DNA of 15,720 bases from NCBI GenBank assembly GCA_027482795.1, contig JAIXVS010000359.1, positions 1-15,720 of the forward strand. The letters run 5' to 3'. Position 1 is the stretch's first letter. Each line of letters begins with the position of its first letter. Shown one piece after another: positions 1 through 7,190 of the stretch. A program made the translations under genes and the position numbers. The notes beneath the pieces were generated by a model. It was not told where the DNA came from. It did no database searches and was given only the letters and a program-made list of their open reading frames with translations. The DNA is from Rhodobacter sp. (GTDB taxonomy: Bacteria > Pseudomonadota > Alphaproteobacteria > Rhodobacterales > Rhodobacteraceae).

Positions 1-1047
1 GCGTGGAAACGCGGGCGGTTGCAGGCCGTGTTTGGCGCGCATAAGCCATTGATATTTTGTAAGGATATAGATCAAGCAGCCCTTCGCGCCCGCGCCACTG
101 GCCGCAAGGTGATGGTCTGGGGCGCGCGGGATGCCCCGCCCAACACCCAAGTTTTGCGGGTGGAAGACGGGCTTTTGCGCAGCATCGGTCTGGGGGCCGA
201 TTTGACACCGCCGCTGAGCATGATCGTTGATGATTTGGGGATCTATTATGATCCCCGCCAGCCCAGCCGCTTTGAGGCGCTGATGATGCAGCCGCTGGCC
301 GATGAGGCGCGCGCGCGCGCGCAGGTTTTGCTTTTGGGTCTGCGCAGCGCGGGCCTGACAAAGTATAATTTGGGCGGCGCGGCGGTAAATCTGCCCGCCG
401 CTGCCGCAGGTAGGACAGTTGTTCTGGTTTTGGGACAAGTCAGCGATGATGCATCGGTGCGTCTGGGCGGGGGGGGGCGCAGCAACCTTGATCTGCTCCG
501 CGCCGCCCGCGCCGCCCATCCAGAGGGGTTCTTAATCTATAAACCCCACCCCGATGTCGAGGCAGGGCTGCGGCAGGGCGTTGTGCCTGCGCCCGATCTG
601 GTGGGGCTGGCCGATTTGGTGGCCACCCGCGCCGATGCGTCACGTCTGCTAGAACAGGTTGATGTGGTGTTCACCCTAACCTCGACCTATGGGTTCGAGG
701 CCCTGTTGCGCGGGGTGCCTGTCACCACTTTGGGCGTGCCATTTTATGCAGGTTGGGGGCTGACCCGTGATCTGGGCGATGTGCCGCAGCGGCGGCGCGA
801 CCATCTGCGCACCTTGGATCAAAAGGGCCTGCCCGCGCCCGATCTGATCCATCTGACCCATGCGGCGCTGATCGCCTATCCGCGCTATTTTGACCCGATC
901 ACCCAGCAGCCCTGCCCGCCCGAAGTGGCGCTGCGCCGACTGGCCGATGCCAAGCTGCGCGGTGCGGTCTTGCCCAAAGGGTTGGCGCTGCGGCTTTTGG
1001 CCAAAGCGCAGGGATATTTGGCCAGCTATGCCCATTTGTGGCGATAG
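1..1047 (+). CDS. kpsC: Capsule polysaccharide Kdo transferase KpsC, C-terminal half (5' end outside window)
   Basis: KpsC-family enzymes add beta-linked Kdo to phosphatidylglycerol, building the linker that anchors group 2-type capsules; they act at the cytoplasmic face of the inner membrane. The reading frame is open from base 1, and a TTG at 19 is an unlikely true start, so the gene is cut. Counting from the first codon, motifs of the second KpsC glycosyltransferase domain are visible in order: RVEDGLLRSIGLG (about 53-65), GIYYD (80-84), a GQVSDDAS segment, YKPHPDVEAG (near 180), STYGFEALLRG (near 228-237) and PFYAGWGLT (247-255). The E. coli protein is about 675 residues with two such domains, so the 348 codons seen here correspond to the second. 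The stop at 1045-1047 precedes a hairpin-rich gap. Family assignment is firm; the first domain cannot be seen. Confidence 0.9.
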   Translation, partial: AWKRGRLQAVFGAHKPLIFCKDIDQAALRARATGRKVMVWGARDAPPNTQVLRVEDGLLRSIGLGADLTPPLSMIVDDLGIYYDPRQPSRFEALMMQPLADEARARAQVLLLGLRSAGLTKYNLGGAAVNLPAAAAGRTVVLVLGQVSDDASVRLGGGGRSNLDLLRAARAAHPEGFLIYKPHPDVEAGLRQGVVPAPDLVGLADLVATRADASRLLEQVDVVFTLTSTYGFEALLRGVPVTTLGVPFYAGWGLTRDLGDVPQRRRDHLRTLDQKGLPAPDLIHLTHAALIAYPRYFDPITQQPCPPEVALRRLADAKLRGAVLPKGLALRLLAKAQGYLASYAHLWR

Positions 1048-1378
1048 GGCAGGCAAGCGGGCCACCAGCCCCCGCCGCAAACCCAGCCTCGCCGCTAACC
1101 CAGCCCAGCAGACTGCGCAGGTCGGCATCGAAATGGGCATATGACAAAAAGAGAGGGGGCATTTTGCCCCCTCTGATCGCCGCCCCGCCTGAGCGGGCTG
1201 CGATGGCAGGGCTTTGCCCTGCGATTTGTGCGGACAGGGGCTTTGCCCCTGCAGGATGGGCGCGTTTTGCGCCTGATCCTTTCCCCATTCTAGGGCCGCT
1301 TAACCAAATGGACGATCCCGCGCGCTGCAGATGTGTTCCTTGGGCCACCCCCGCGCCCAAAGCGCCAGCGCGGCAGAA
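1048..1378. repeat. Gene-free stretch with a cluster of five short hairpins
   Basis: No credible gene lies here. Between 1152 and 1273 five inverted repeats follow one another: AGAGGGGGC/GCCCCCTCT (1152-1174), CCCGC/GCGGG (1184-1197), GCAGGGC/GCCCTGC with a TTT loop (1206-1222), CAGGGGC/GCCCCTG with a TTT loop (1235-1251), and GGCGC/GCGCC with a GTTTT loop (1259-1273). The two TTT-loop units have nearly the same sequence and look like copies of one small extragenic palindrome. It separates convergently transcribed kpsC and the LdtR-like gene. The remaining sequence, 1274-1378, shows nothing recognisable. Confidence 0.7.
1146..1174 (-). terminator. Rho-independent terminator, leftward
   Basis: Read on the minus strand, a perfect 9-bp GC-rich stem (arms at 1152-1160 and 1166-1174, five-base loop) is followed by CTTTTTG, formed by the A-run at 1146-1150. 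This is the classic arrangement for ending leftward transcription, which fits the regulator gene ending at 1379. The distance of about 200 bp from that stop codon is long. The same hairpin could also affect rightward kpsC transcripts, but without a U-tract in that direction. Confidence 0.65.
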
Positions 1379-1876
1379 TCAGTAAATATAGCGGATTTGA
1401 TCCGTCCAATAGCGTTCAATCCGCTTCAGACTTTGGTTCATATGTTCCATCCCAGCCGCATCGACCAAACTGCGCTTGGACAGGCCATCGGCATGGCGGC
1501 CAAACAAATCGGTCAACATCGCGCGCACTTGGCGGCCCTTTTCCGTAAGCCTGACGCGCACCGAACGGCGGTCAATTTCGCTGCGCTGATGGTGCATATA
1601 GCCCAGTTCGACCAGTTTTTTCAAATTATAGGACACATTGCTGCCCTGATAATAGCCACGCGATTTAAGTTCGCCCGCCGTGACCTCATTCTCGCCAATG
1701 TTAAACAACAACAGCGCCTGCACCGAGTTTATTTCCAAAATTGCAAGCCGTTCGAATTCGTCTTTGATCACATCCAGCAGCAAACGATGCAGCCGTTCGA
1801 CAAGGGCCAAGTTATCCAGATAGCCGGCCATCATCGCCTTGTGCGAGCCATCCAGAACGGGGGTAAAAGCTGTCAT
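1379..1876 (-). CDS. ldtR: LdtR-like MarR-family winged-helix transcriptional regulator
   Basis: Predicted cytoplasmic DNA-binding protein of 165 residues. Features of the family seen here are the SVQALLLFNIGENEVTAGEL segment (51-70), the recognition helix region YYQGSNVSYNLKKLVELGY (75-93) and the charged wing RSEIDRRSVRVRLTEKG (98-114). The overall pattern matches the alphaproteobacterial LdtR group, in which characterised members control an L,D-transpeptidase gene and stress tolerance; that target is not in this window, so the role here is inferred. The start at 1876 is chosen because GGAG lies 8 nt upstream (minus strand) and because the 20 extra residues from an ATG at 1936 look non-coding. 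The gene is convergent with kpsC and downstream of sdhE in the same direction with a 132-bp gap, so it probably has its own promoter. Confidence 0.8.
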   Translation of the reverse strand: MTAFTPVLDGSHKAMMAGYLDNLALVERLHRLLLDVIKDEFERLAILEINSVQALLLFNIGENEVTAGELKSRGYYQGSNVSYNLKKLVELGYMHHQRSEIDRRSVRVRLTEKGRQVRAMLTDLFGRHADGLSKRSLVDAAGMEHMNQSLKRIERYWTDQIRYIY

Positions 1877-2008
1877 ATACACATCTCCACAGCAACGGGG
1901 GTAACTGAGGGCAGAATCAGCCCAAATCGGAAACATATAGTAAACAAATGCAGGATTTTTCGCGAATTTTATGGATTTTAGCTGCTTTTTAGCCCGTGCA
2001 ACGCAGAT

Positions 2009-2278
2009 TTAGCCCTTTGCCAAGCGGCCCCGCGCAAAATTTTCAATCTCTGCCAGCAATTTTGCAAATTGCGGCATCATCTCTTGCTGACCAAGAATCA
2101 TCGCCAGAAGGTCTTGGTCGTTTTCTTCAAGCAGCATGTCATATAGCGTTAGCGCATCCTCATCCATGCGCGCAATATATGCATCCGCATAGGGCCCAAG
2201 GATTAAGTCCATCTCCTTGGTTCCGCGCCGCCATGACCGCATCGTCATCCGTTTGATCCGTGCCTCGTGCGTTTCCAT
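2009..2278 (-). CDS. sdhE: FAD assembly factor SdhE (succinate dehydrogenase assembly factor 2 family)
   Basis: A small helical protein of 89 residues. SdhE promotes covalent attachment of FAD to the flavoprotein subunit of succinate dehydrogenase (and related fumarate reductase). The family signature RGxxE is present as RGTKEMD (residues 18-24), preceded by an Arg-rich helix (RIKRMTMRSWRR) and followed by a short acidic helical bundle ending in a basic tail, exactly the usual size. The start at 2278 (METHEARIKR) is preferred: GGGA lies 6 nt before it on the minus strand, whereas the upstream ATGs at 2284 and 2314 add residues not typical of the family. It is divergent from the aminotransferase gene with a 76-bp shared control region. 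No sdh genes are in the window. Confidence 0.88.
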   Translation of the reverse strand: METHEARIKRMTMRSWRRGTKEMDLILGPYADAYIARMDEDALTLYDMLLEENDQDLLAMILGQQEMMPQFAKLLAEIENFARGRLAKG

Positions 2279-2322
2279 CACCATTCCCGCTTGCGCCCTA
2301 TTCCCACCCGCCATAGAACACC

Positions 2323-2336
2323 GCGCAAATTTGCGC
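2323..2336. promoter_or_regulatory. Perfect 14-bp palindrome in the sdhE/aspC divergent region
   Basis: GCGCAAATTTGCGC is a perfect palindrome lying between the two divergent starts and 7 bp before the Shine-Dalgarno of the aminotransferase gene. A weak sigma70-like promoter, TTGCGC (2291-2296), 17 bp, TAGAAC (2314-2319), would start transcription within the palindrome. An operator is plausible; the binding protein is unknown. Confidence 0.4.
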
Positions 2337-2343
2337 CAGTCTT

Positions 2344-2350
2344 AGGAGGT
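2344..2350 (+). promoter_or_regulatory. Strong Shine-Dalgarno for the aminotransferase gene
   Basis: AGGAGGT is a full anti-16S match 4 nt before the ATG at 2355 and fixes that start. It implies high translation initiation relative to the neighbouring genes, most of which have partial ribosome-binding sites. Confidence 0.85.
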
Positions 2351-2354
2351 TTTT

Positions 2355-3557
2355 ATGCCGTTTTTGTCCGATACGCTGTCCCGCGTGAAACCATCGCCAA
2401 CCATCGCCGTCACCACCAAAGCGGCAGAGCTAAAGGCACAGGGGCGCGATGTGATCGGCCTTGGTGCGGGCGAGCCTGATTTTGACACCCCCGCCAACAT
2501 CCGCGAGGCGGCAAAGCGGGCGATTGACAGCGGCAAAACCCGCTACACCGCAGTAGACGGCATTCCCGAACTAAAGAAAGCCATTTGCGATAAGTTTCTG
2601 CGCGAGAACGGGCTGACCTATACGCCTGCCCAAATTTCGGTCGGCACGGGCGGCAAGCAGATTTTGTACAACGCGCTGATGGCCACCTGCAATGCGGGCG
2701 ACGAGGTGATTATCCCCGCGCCCTATTGGGTGTCTTACCCCGATATGGTGGAACTGGCGGGCGGCACGCCTGTGCCCGTGGTCGCCACGATTGAAACCGA
2801 TTTCAAGCTGACCCCAGCGCAGTTGGAAGCCGCCATTACCCCCAAAACCAAATGGTTTATCTTTAACAGCCCGTCCAACCCCACAGGCGCGGGCTATACT
2901 GCGGCGGAACTGCGCGCGCTGTGCGATGTGCTGCTGCGCCATCCGCATGTTTGGATCATGTCGGATGATATGTATGAACATCTGGTGTTTGACGATTTTG
3001 TTTTTACCACGCCCGCCCAAATTGAACCCAAACTGTACGACCGCACGCTAACCTGCAACGGCGTGTCCAAATCCTATGCAATGACGGGCTGGCGCATTGG
3101 CTATGCGGGCGGCCCCGTGCATCTGATCAAGGCGATGGGCACAATCCAATCGCAAAGCACATCGAACCCGTCGTCCGTTTCCCAATATGCCGCACTCGAG
3201 GCGCTGACGGGCCCGCAAGATTTTCTGGCCCCCAACCGCGCCATGTTCCAAAAACGCCGCGATCTGGTGGTATCTATGCTGAACGCCGCAAAGGGCATCA
3301 CTTGCCCCAAGCCTGAAGGCGCGTTTTACGTCTACCCAGATATTTCGGGCTGCATTGGCAAAACCACCCCCGCAGGCAAAAAGATTGCAAATGACGAGGA
3401 TTTTGCAACCTATTTGCTGGAAGATACAGGGGTCGCCGTGGTGTTTGGCGCGGCTTTTGGCCTTAGCCCCAATTTTAGGGTGAGTTATGCAACCTCTGAT
3501 GCTATACTGCTAGATGCATGCACGCGGATTCAGAATTTCTGCGCGGCACTGACATAG
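2355..3557 (+). CDS. aspC: Aspartate aminotransferase (class I PLP-dependent)
   Basis: Cytoplasmic enzyme interconverting aspartate and 2-oxoglutarate with oxaloacetate and glutamate. 400 residues, the normal length. Diagnostic residues: GLGAGEPDFDTP (35-46), the PYW aromatic pair that stacks on the cofactor (123-125), SNPTG with the PLP-contacting Asn175, SDDMYEHL with Asp204/Tyr207, the Schiff-base lysine Lys239 in SKSYAMTGWRIG (238-249), and the substrate-carboxylate arginine Arg375 in FRVSYA. The sequence is of the alphaproteobacterial type (AatA), some members of which also transaminate prephenate, so a contribution to tyrosine/phenylalanine synthesis is possible. It is divergent from sdhE and is followed after 7 bp by a small gene that is probably cotranscribed. 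Confidence 0.93.
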   Translation: MPFLSDTLSRVKPSPTIAVTTKAAELKAQGRDVIGLGAGEPDFDTPANIREAAKRAIDSGKTRYTAVDGIPELKKAICDKFLRENGLTYTPAQISVGTGGKQILYNALMATCNAGDEVIIPAPYWVSYPDMVELAGGTPVPVVATIETDFKLTPAQLEAAITPKTKWFIFNSPSNPTGAGYTAAELRALCDVLLRHPHVWIMSDDMYEHLVFDDFVFTTPAQIEPKLYDRTLTCNGVSKSYAMTGWRIGYAGGPVHLIKAMGTIQSQSTSNPSSVSQYAALEALTGPQDFLAPNRAMFQKRRDLVVSMLNAAKGITCPKPEGAFYVYPDISGCIGKTTPAGKKIANDEDFATYLLEDTGVAVVFGAAFGLSPNFRVSYATSDAILLDACTRIQNFCAALT

Positions 3558-3564
3558 GGGCAAG

Positions 3565-3978
3565 ATGGCGGGCGATCTTCCAGAGTATTATTTTCGCATC
3601 CGTGAAAACGGCGCGGCGGTGTTTCGGGTAGATACCGAAAACCGCCAGCGCCGCATTGATTTGGAAGAGATTGCGATTGTGAATGTCAAAAACGGCGCGA
3701 TCAAACCGCATGGCGAACGGGTTTTGACCGAAGATGACAAAGCGGCCATATCCACTTGGGTGGCGGAACGCACGGCCCTTTTGGCCGCGCGCGATGTGGA
3801 TGATATTTTTCGCGCGATCGATCATATGAACCTAACAACGCAATGGGCGCAGTCGCGCGCCAGTGACGAGGCGCTAGAGGCAGTCACAGATAAGCTGCTG
3901 CTCGCGATGCATGATTTGCGCCTTGTGCTGGTACGCAAGAAATCCGAACGCATGAGCCGAGGCGAGGCGGCGGAATAG
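3565..3978 (+). CDS. Conserved-looking protein of unknown function, coupled to aspC
   Basis: I do not recognise a named family. The 137-residue product has no signal peptide or membrane segment. It begins with a beta-rich stretch (YYFRIRENGAAVFRVDTEN, about 8-26, then alternating hydrophobic/charged strands to about 50) and continues as amphipathic helices with many charges (about 55-130), ending in a basic KKSERMSRGEAAE tail. GGGGCAAG serves as a ribosome-binding site, the start lies 7 bp after the aminotransferase stop, and codon use matches the neighbours, all arguing for a real gene in the same operon. It converges with the MATE gene: their stop codons are one base apart, with no terminator hairpin between them. 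Confidence 0.75.
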   Translation: MAGDLPEYYFRIRENGAAVFRVDTENRQRRIDLEEIAIVNVKNGAIKPHGERVLTEDDKAAISTWVAERTALLAARDVDDIFRAIDHMNLTTQWAQSRASDEALEAVTDKLLLAMHDLRLVLVRKKSERMSRGEAAE

Positions 3979-3979
3979 C

Positions 3980-5341
3980 CTATATCGTGCGCGGTGCTTT
4001 GGCCCAAAACCGCCACATTAGCGTCACCGCTGCGCAGGCCAGCCCCAGCGTTAGGCCCAGCCACAGGCCAACCCCGCCAAGCCCCGCCCAAAACGCCAGC
4101 GCATAGGCGGCAGGCATCCCAATGCCCCAATAACTAATGGCCGCCGCAATCATCGGAATGCGCGTGTCATGAATACCGCGCAGCAGGCCCAGCGCGATGA
4201 CTTGCATTGCATCGGCCACTTGGAACAGGGCCGAAATGGCCATCAGCGTCACACCAAAGGCCAGGATTTGGGGGGCCTCAATCGCGGCGGGGTCTAAAAA
4301 CAGCGCAATGAGCGGGCGCGGCGTGATCAGAAATGTCGCAATCACCACCAGCGCGAACAGCGCCGAGATGCCAATCACCACCCGCGCGCCATCGCGCAGC
4401 CCGCGCGCATCATGGCTGCCAAAGGCATGGCCCGTGCGGATGGTCGCGGCATTCGACAGGCCCAGATGCACCATAAAGGCCAGCGCGGTGATTTCCAGCA
4501 CTATGCCATGCGCGGCCAACTCCTTCGTGCCGATCCAGCCCATCATCACGGCAGTTGCGGCAAACAGGCCCGATTCCGCCAGCAGCGTCACCCCAATGGG
4601 CCAGCCAAGGCGAAAAACTTGCCCCATGGCAGGCCAATCCGCCCGCCAAAACCGCTGAAACAAATGGTAACGGCGCAATTCGGGCAGCAGCCCCGCATAG
4701 GCCAGCAGCACCAGCATCGACAGCACCTGCACCGAAACCGAGGCAATCGCCGCCCCCGCAATGCCCCATTCAGGCGCGCCGAAATTGCCAAAAATCAGCA
4801 TGTAATTTCCCAGCGCATTGGCAGGAATGGCCGCAACTGTCACCCACAGCACCACCTGCGTGCGCCCCAGCGCGGCCAGATACCCTTTGATTGCCATAAT
4901 CACCAAGGCGGGGATCATCCCCAGCCCGCCAATGCGCAAAAACACCTGCCCCAGCGCGGCCACCTCGGGCTTTTGCCCCAGCGCCAACAAGACCGCTTCA
5001 GAATGCCAAAACATCGGATAGGTCAGCAGCCCATACCCGATGGACAGCCACAGCCCCATGCGCGCCGCGCGCCGCACCTGCGCCTCGTCCCCCGCGCCGA
5101 CGCTTTGCGCCACCATCGGCATCACCGCATTGGCAAAGCCCGACCCCAGGATGAACACCACGAAAAACAGCGATGTGGCAATGACCATCGCCGCCAGTTC
5201 CGTCACCCCATACCAGCCCAGCATTACGGTATCGACAACATGCAGCGACATCTGCGCCAAATGACTGCCCACCAGCGGCAGGCCCAGCACTAGCGTGGCG
5301 GTGGCATGTTTGGAATAGGTCAGGCGGGGCGCATGTGTCAT
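3980..5341 (-). CDS. MATE-family multidrug efflux transporter (NorM-like)
   Basis: Inner-membrane antiporter exporting cationic drugs or metabolites in exchange for Na+ or H+. The 453-residue length and about twelve hydrophobic segments arranged as two similar halves are typical. Family landmarks include the VDTVMLGWYG segment after the first helix, GFANAVMPMVAQSVGAGD (the conserved loop after helix 2), and the second-half equivalent LGLSNAATIRTGHAFGSHD. The start at 5341 (MTHAPRLTYSKHA) is preferred over an ATG 36 bp upstream because homologues begin just before the first helix; no strong Shine-Dalgarno is visible. It is 48 bp downstream of the NicO gene in the same direction, so it may be the last gene of that operon; a weak 6-bp inverted repeat (CTTGCC/GGCAAG, 5358-5378) lies between them. 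Its substrate cannot be told. Confidence 0.9.
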   Translation of the reverse strand: MTHAPRLTYSKHATATLVLGLPLVGSHLAQMSLHVVDTVMLGWYGVTELAAMVIATSLFFVVFILGSGFANAVMPMVAQSVGAGDEAQVRRAARMGLWLSIGYGLLTYPMFWHSEAVLLALGQKPEVAALGQVFLRIGGLGMIPALVIMAIKGYLAALGRTQVVLWVTVAAIPANALGNYMLIFGNFGAPEWGIAGAAIASVSVQVLSMLVLLAYAGLLPELRRYHLFQRFWRADWPAMGQVFRLGWPIGVTLLAESGLFAATAVMMGWIGTKELAAHGIVLEITALAFMVHLGLSNAATIRTGHAFGSHDARGLRDGARVVIGISALFALVVIATFLITPRPLIALFLDPAAIEAPQILAFGVTLMAISALFQVADAMQVIALGLLRGIHDTRIPMIAAAISYWGIGMPAAYALAFWAGLGGVGLWLGLTLGLACAAVTLMWRFWAKAPRTI

Positions 5342-5389
5342 ACGGCCCGTGCTAACGCTTGCCCAAGATTTAGGCAAGGATCGAAGCGG

Positions 5390-6289
5390 TTACAGTGCCG
5401 CCACCAACGCTGCCCCTGCCCCAATGGCAATCACCCCGCCCGCCAGAATTTCCGCCCAAGGCAACACCCGCGCCAATTGCCCAAGGCCAAGACCGCCAAA
5501 GGCCCCCTCGCGCGCGAAAACTGACATCAGCGCGACAGCGGCAGTAAAGGCCGCCGTGCCCAGCCCCATGGCAAAGGCCCCAGCTATGCCCGCCGCCCCA
5601 ATGCCCAGCTGCCACGTTAGTATCAGCACAAACACCGCCCCCGTGCAGGGGCGCAGGGCAATGCCTGCGATCAGGGCAGCAACCTCGCGCAGGGACTGGG
5701 CTGTTTGCACCTGATCCACCGTTGGCCCATGCGCATGTCCGCAGCCGCAATCGGGGCCGTGGTCATGATCGTGATGGTCGTGATCCGCCTGCGCCGCCAT
5801 CTGCGCGCGCAGGCCCCGCGCCCCCCGATACACCAAATACAGCCCCAACGCGGCAATGGCGGCGCTGCCAAGCGGGGCCATGATACTGTCCACCACATCG
5901 CCCGCCACCTGCCGCGATAGGCCCAGAACCGCAACAATGGCATACACCGCCAGCACGGCCACAAAGGCCTGCGCCAGCGACGAGACAACCGATAACACCG
6001 CCAGTTTGCGCGCCGTGACCCGCCGCGCAAGACCGTAGCCCCCAATCACCAACTTGCCATGCCCCGGCCCCGCTGCGTGCAGCACGCCATAGGCAAAACA
6101 TATGCCCAAAAACCCCGCCAACGCCCCTATATCGCCCGACCGCAGCGCGCGAATGGCCCCTGCCAGCATATCCTGCACGTCGCGCTGCGATGCCAGCACC
6201 CACGCGCCAAAACTCGCAAATTGGCCCGTGGCCCACAGCACCAAGACGAGTTCACCAAAGATCACGATGGCAAGGATCAATCGCCACAT
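5390..6289 (-). CDS. NicO-family nickel/cobalt transporter with His-rich loop
   Basis: A 299-residue inner-membrane protein with about six to seven hydrophobic segments. Hallmarks of the NicO/RcnA group are HAAGPGHGK (71-79) in an early helix, RPCTGA (213-218) in a later helix, and a cytoplasm- or periplasm-exposed loop rich in metal ligands (168-187: seven His plus Cys181 and Cys183 interspersed with Asp). RcnA-type members export Ni/Co, while others next to DUF1007 genes are thought to import them; the direction cannot be read from sequence. Its first 13 bases overlap the end of the DUF1007 gene, so translation is likely coupled. The metal identity is inferred from family only. Confidence 0.87.
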   Translation of the reverse strand: MWRLILAIVIFGELVLVLWATGQFASFGAWVLASQRDVQDMLAGAIRALRSGDIGALAGFLGICFAYGVLHAAGPGHGKLVIGGYGLARRVTARKLAVLSVVSSLAQAFVAVLAVYAIVAVLGLSRQVAGDVVDSIMAPLGSAAIAALGLYLVYRGARGLRAQMAAQADHDHHDHDHGPDCGCGHAHGPTVDQVQTAQSLREVAALIAGIALRPCTGAVFVLILTWQLGIGAAGIAGAFAMGLGTAAFTAAVALMSVFAREGAFGGLGLGQLARVLPWAEILAGGVIAIGAGAALVAAL

Positions 6290-6939
6290 GTCACGCGCAC
6301 CTCCTCGGCATAGGCGGCACCAATGGCGGGAAAGTCGGCTTCGACATCTTCATCTGGGGCGTATTCCGCCAACGCAGCCAACAAAGCCTCGTCGGCGGCA
6401 TCTCGGTCGGGCACCCAGATTTGCGCACTGCAAGCCCGCGCCGCGCCGCCATAGTCCAGCGCCGCCGATTGCAGCGTATAGGCGGCGTAAAAGCCGGGGT
6501 CATAGACCTGAATTGTCAGCGTTTGCCCTATATTTAGTGGCAAAGGCGCGGGAAAATCGCGGATATGGGTGGTGATGATTTTACCATCTTTGTAATCCGC
6601 CGTGTAATCGCGCGGGCGCGACAGGCCCTGATCCACGCCGCCCAGAAGCGCATAGGTATCGCCCGGAAATCCCGCATCCCAGTTCATATCAAACCCTGTC
6701 AAACTGGCCTTTTCGTCAGGGGTCAGCACGCCGTCCCCATCCATATCCAACGCGCGATCAGCGATGTATTGCAGGGACGACAGATCATCATAAACCCATG
6801 TAATCTTGACAGATTCCGCCGCGCCGTCATCGTTAAAGATCACATCAACCGATGTGTCCAAAAACATATGCGGATGCGCCAAAGCGGGGGCGGCGAGGAT
6901 GGTTAGGGCAAGGGATATAGGGGCAAATTGGGTGCGCAT
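6277..6939 (-). CDS. DUF1007-family periplasmic protein, partner of the NicO transporter
   Basis: A 220-residue exported protein. Residues 1-21 form a clean Sec signal peptide ending in APALA, so the mature protein would begin HPHMF. An EF-hand-like calcium-binding loop with ligands at the canonical spacing is visible (D65, D67, D69, T73, E76 in DMDGDGVLTPDE), as are two cysteines (170 and 218) that could form a disulfide. DUF1007 proteins commonly sit beside NicO transporters and are thought to assist divalent-metal handling in the periplasm; the biochemical role is not established to my knowledge. The ATG at 6939 is chosen from the signal peptide; a longer open frame reaching 7065 is unlikely. 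There is no good Shine-Dalgarno, but TATATT lies 6 nt upstream, raising the possibility of a leaderless transcript. Confidence 0.85.
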   Translation of the reverse strand: MRTQFAPISLALTILAAPALAHPHMFLDTSVDVIFNDDGAAESVKITWVYDDLSSLQYIADRALDMDGDGVLTPDEKASLTGFDMNWDAGFPGDTYALLGGVDQGLSRPRDYTADYKDGKIITTHIRDFPAPLPLNIGQTLTIQVYDPGFYAAYTLQSAALDYGGAARACSAQIWVPDRDAADEALLAALAEYAPDEDVEADFPAIGAAYAEEVRVTCGD

Positions 6940-7190
6940 GACGGCAATATAATGCCCCCCGCGCGCCCTGCAATGGTGGGCAGGCGCGAGGCGCGGATTT
7001 GGGCGGTTTTGGGGCTGGCAGGCGTATGTTTTGCGTATGCTTTGCGTATTACATCTGTATTGCATCCGTCCCTACATCTGTAGGGGCAGTGGGGGGCAGG
7101 TGGCGCGCCTATCGCTTGCCCACTCCCCCCCGCCCATGCCCCCTTGCCAACCGCCACCCACACGCGCAGATTGTGAGGGTGGGGGTGGTG
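6940..7190. promoter_or_regulatory. Divergent control region between the metal operon and the beta-helix membrane gene
   Basis: 251 bp without a gene. It holds phased repeats at 7022-7084 (listed separately), a G-rich tract (7083-7099) facing a C-rich tract (7122-7143) with GGGGCA/TGCCCC able to pair (7083-7088 and 7137-7142), and an 8-bp palindrome GGCGCGCC (7102-7109). The paired tracts lie in the presumed 5' leader of the rightward gene. TATAAT on the plus strand at 6948-6953 has no convincing -35. No known riboswitch was recognised. Confidence 0.5.
7022..7084. promoter_or_regulatory. Helically phased direct repeats and twin TACATCTGTA sites
   Basis: GCGTAT occurs at 7022-7027, 7033-7038 and 7044-7049, exactly 11 bp apart, with a degenerate fourth copy CTGTAT at 7055-7060. 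Two identical TACATCTGTA elements (each an inverted repeat TACA-TC-TGTA) lie at 7050-7059 and 7073-7082, 23 bp apart; the second extends to CCTACA/TGTAGG. All copies therefore face about the same side of the helix, as expected for cooperative binding of a regulator. The regulator and the regulated direction are unknown. Confidence 0.55.

Noticed and set aside
1331..1981. Open frame of 216 codons on the plus strand
   Set aside because: It is antisense to the LdtR-like regulator, whose protein motifs are clear, and has no family features.
4412..5293. Long open frame (293 codons) on the plus strand
   Set aside because: It is antisense to the MATE gene and its product is rich in His, Gln, Arg and Pro, the usual sign of a shadow frame in GC-rich DNA.
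6277..6939. ATCUN-type copper/nickel site at the mature HPH N-terminus of the DUF1007 protein
   Set aside because: Proline at the second position lacks the amide proton needed for the classical site, so only general His ligation is plausible.
7022..7084. CRISPR array or plasmid-type iterons
   Set aside because: The repeats are only 6-10 bp with no uniform spacers, and there are no cas or replication genes; regulatory sites are the simpler explanation.
6999..7190. Upstream extension of the beta-helix membrane gene to 6999
   Set aside because: The extra 64 residues are translated from the phased repeats and G/C tracts of the control region, with no protein features or ribosome-binding site.
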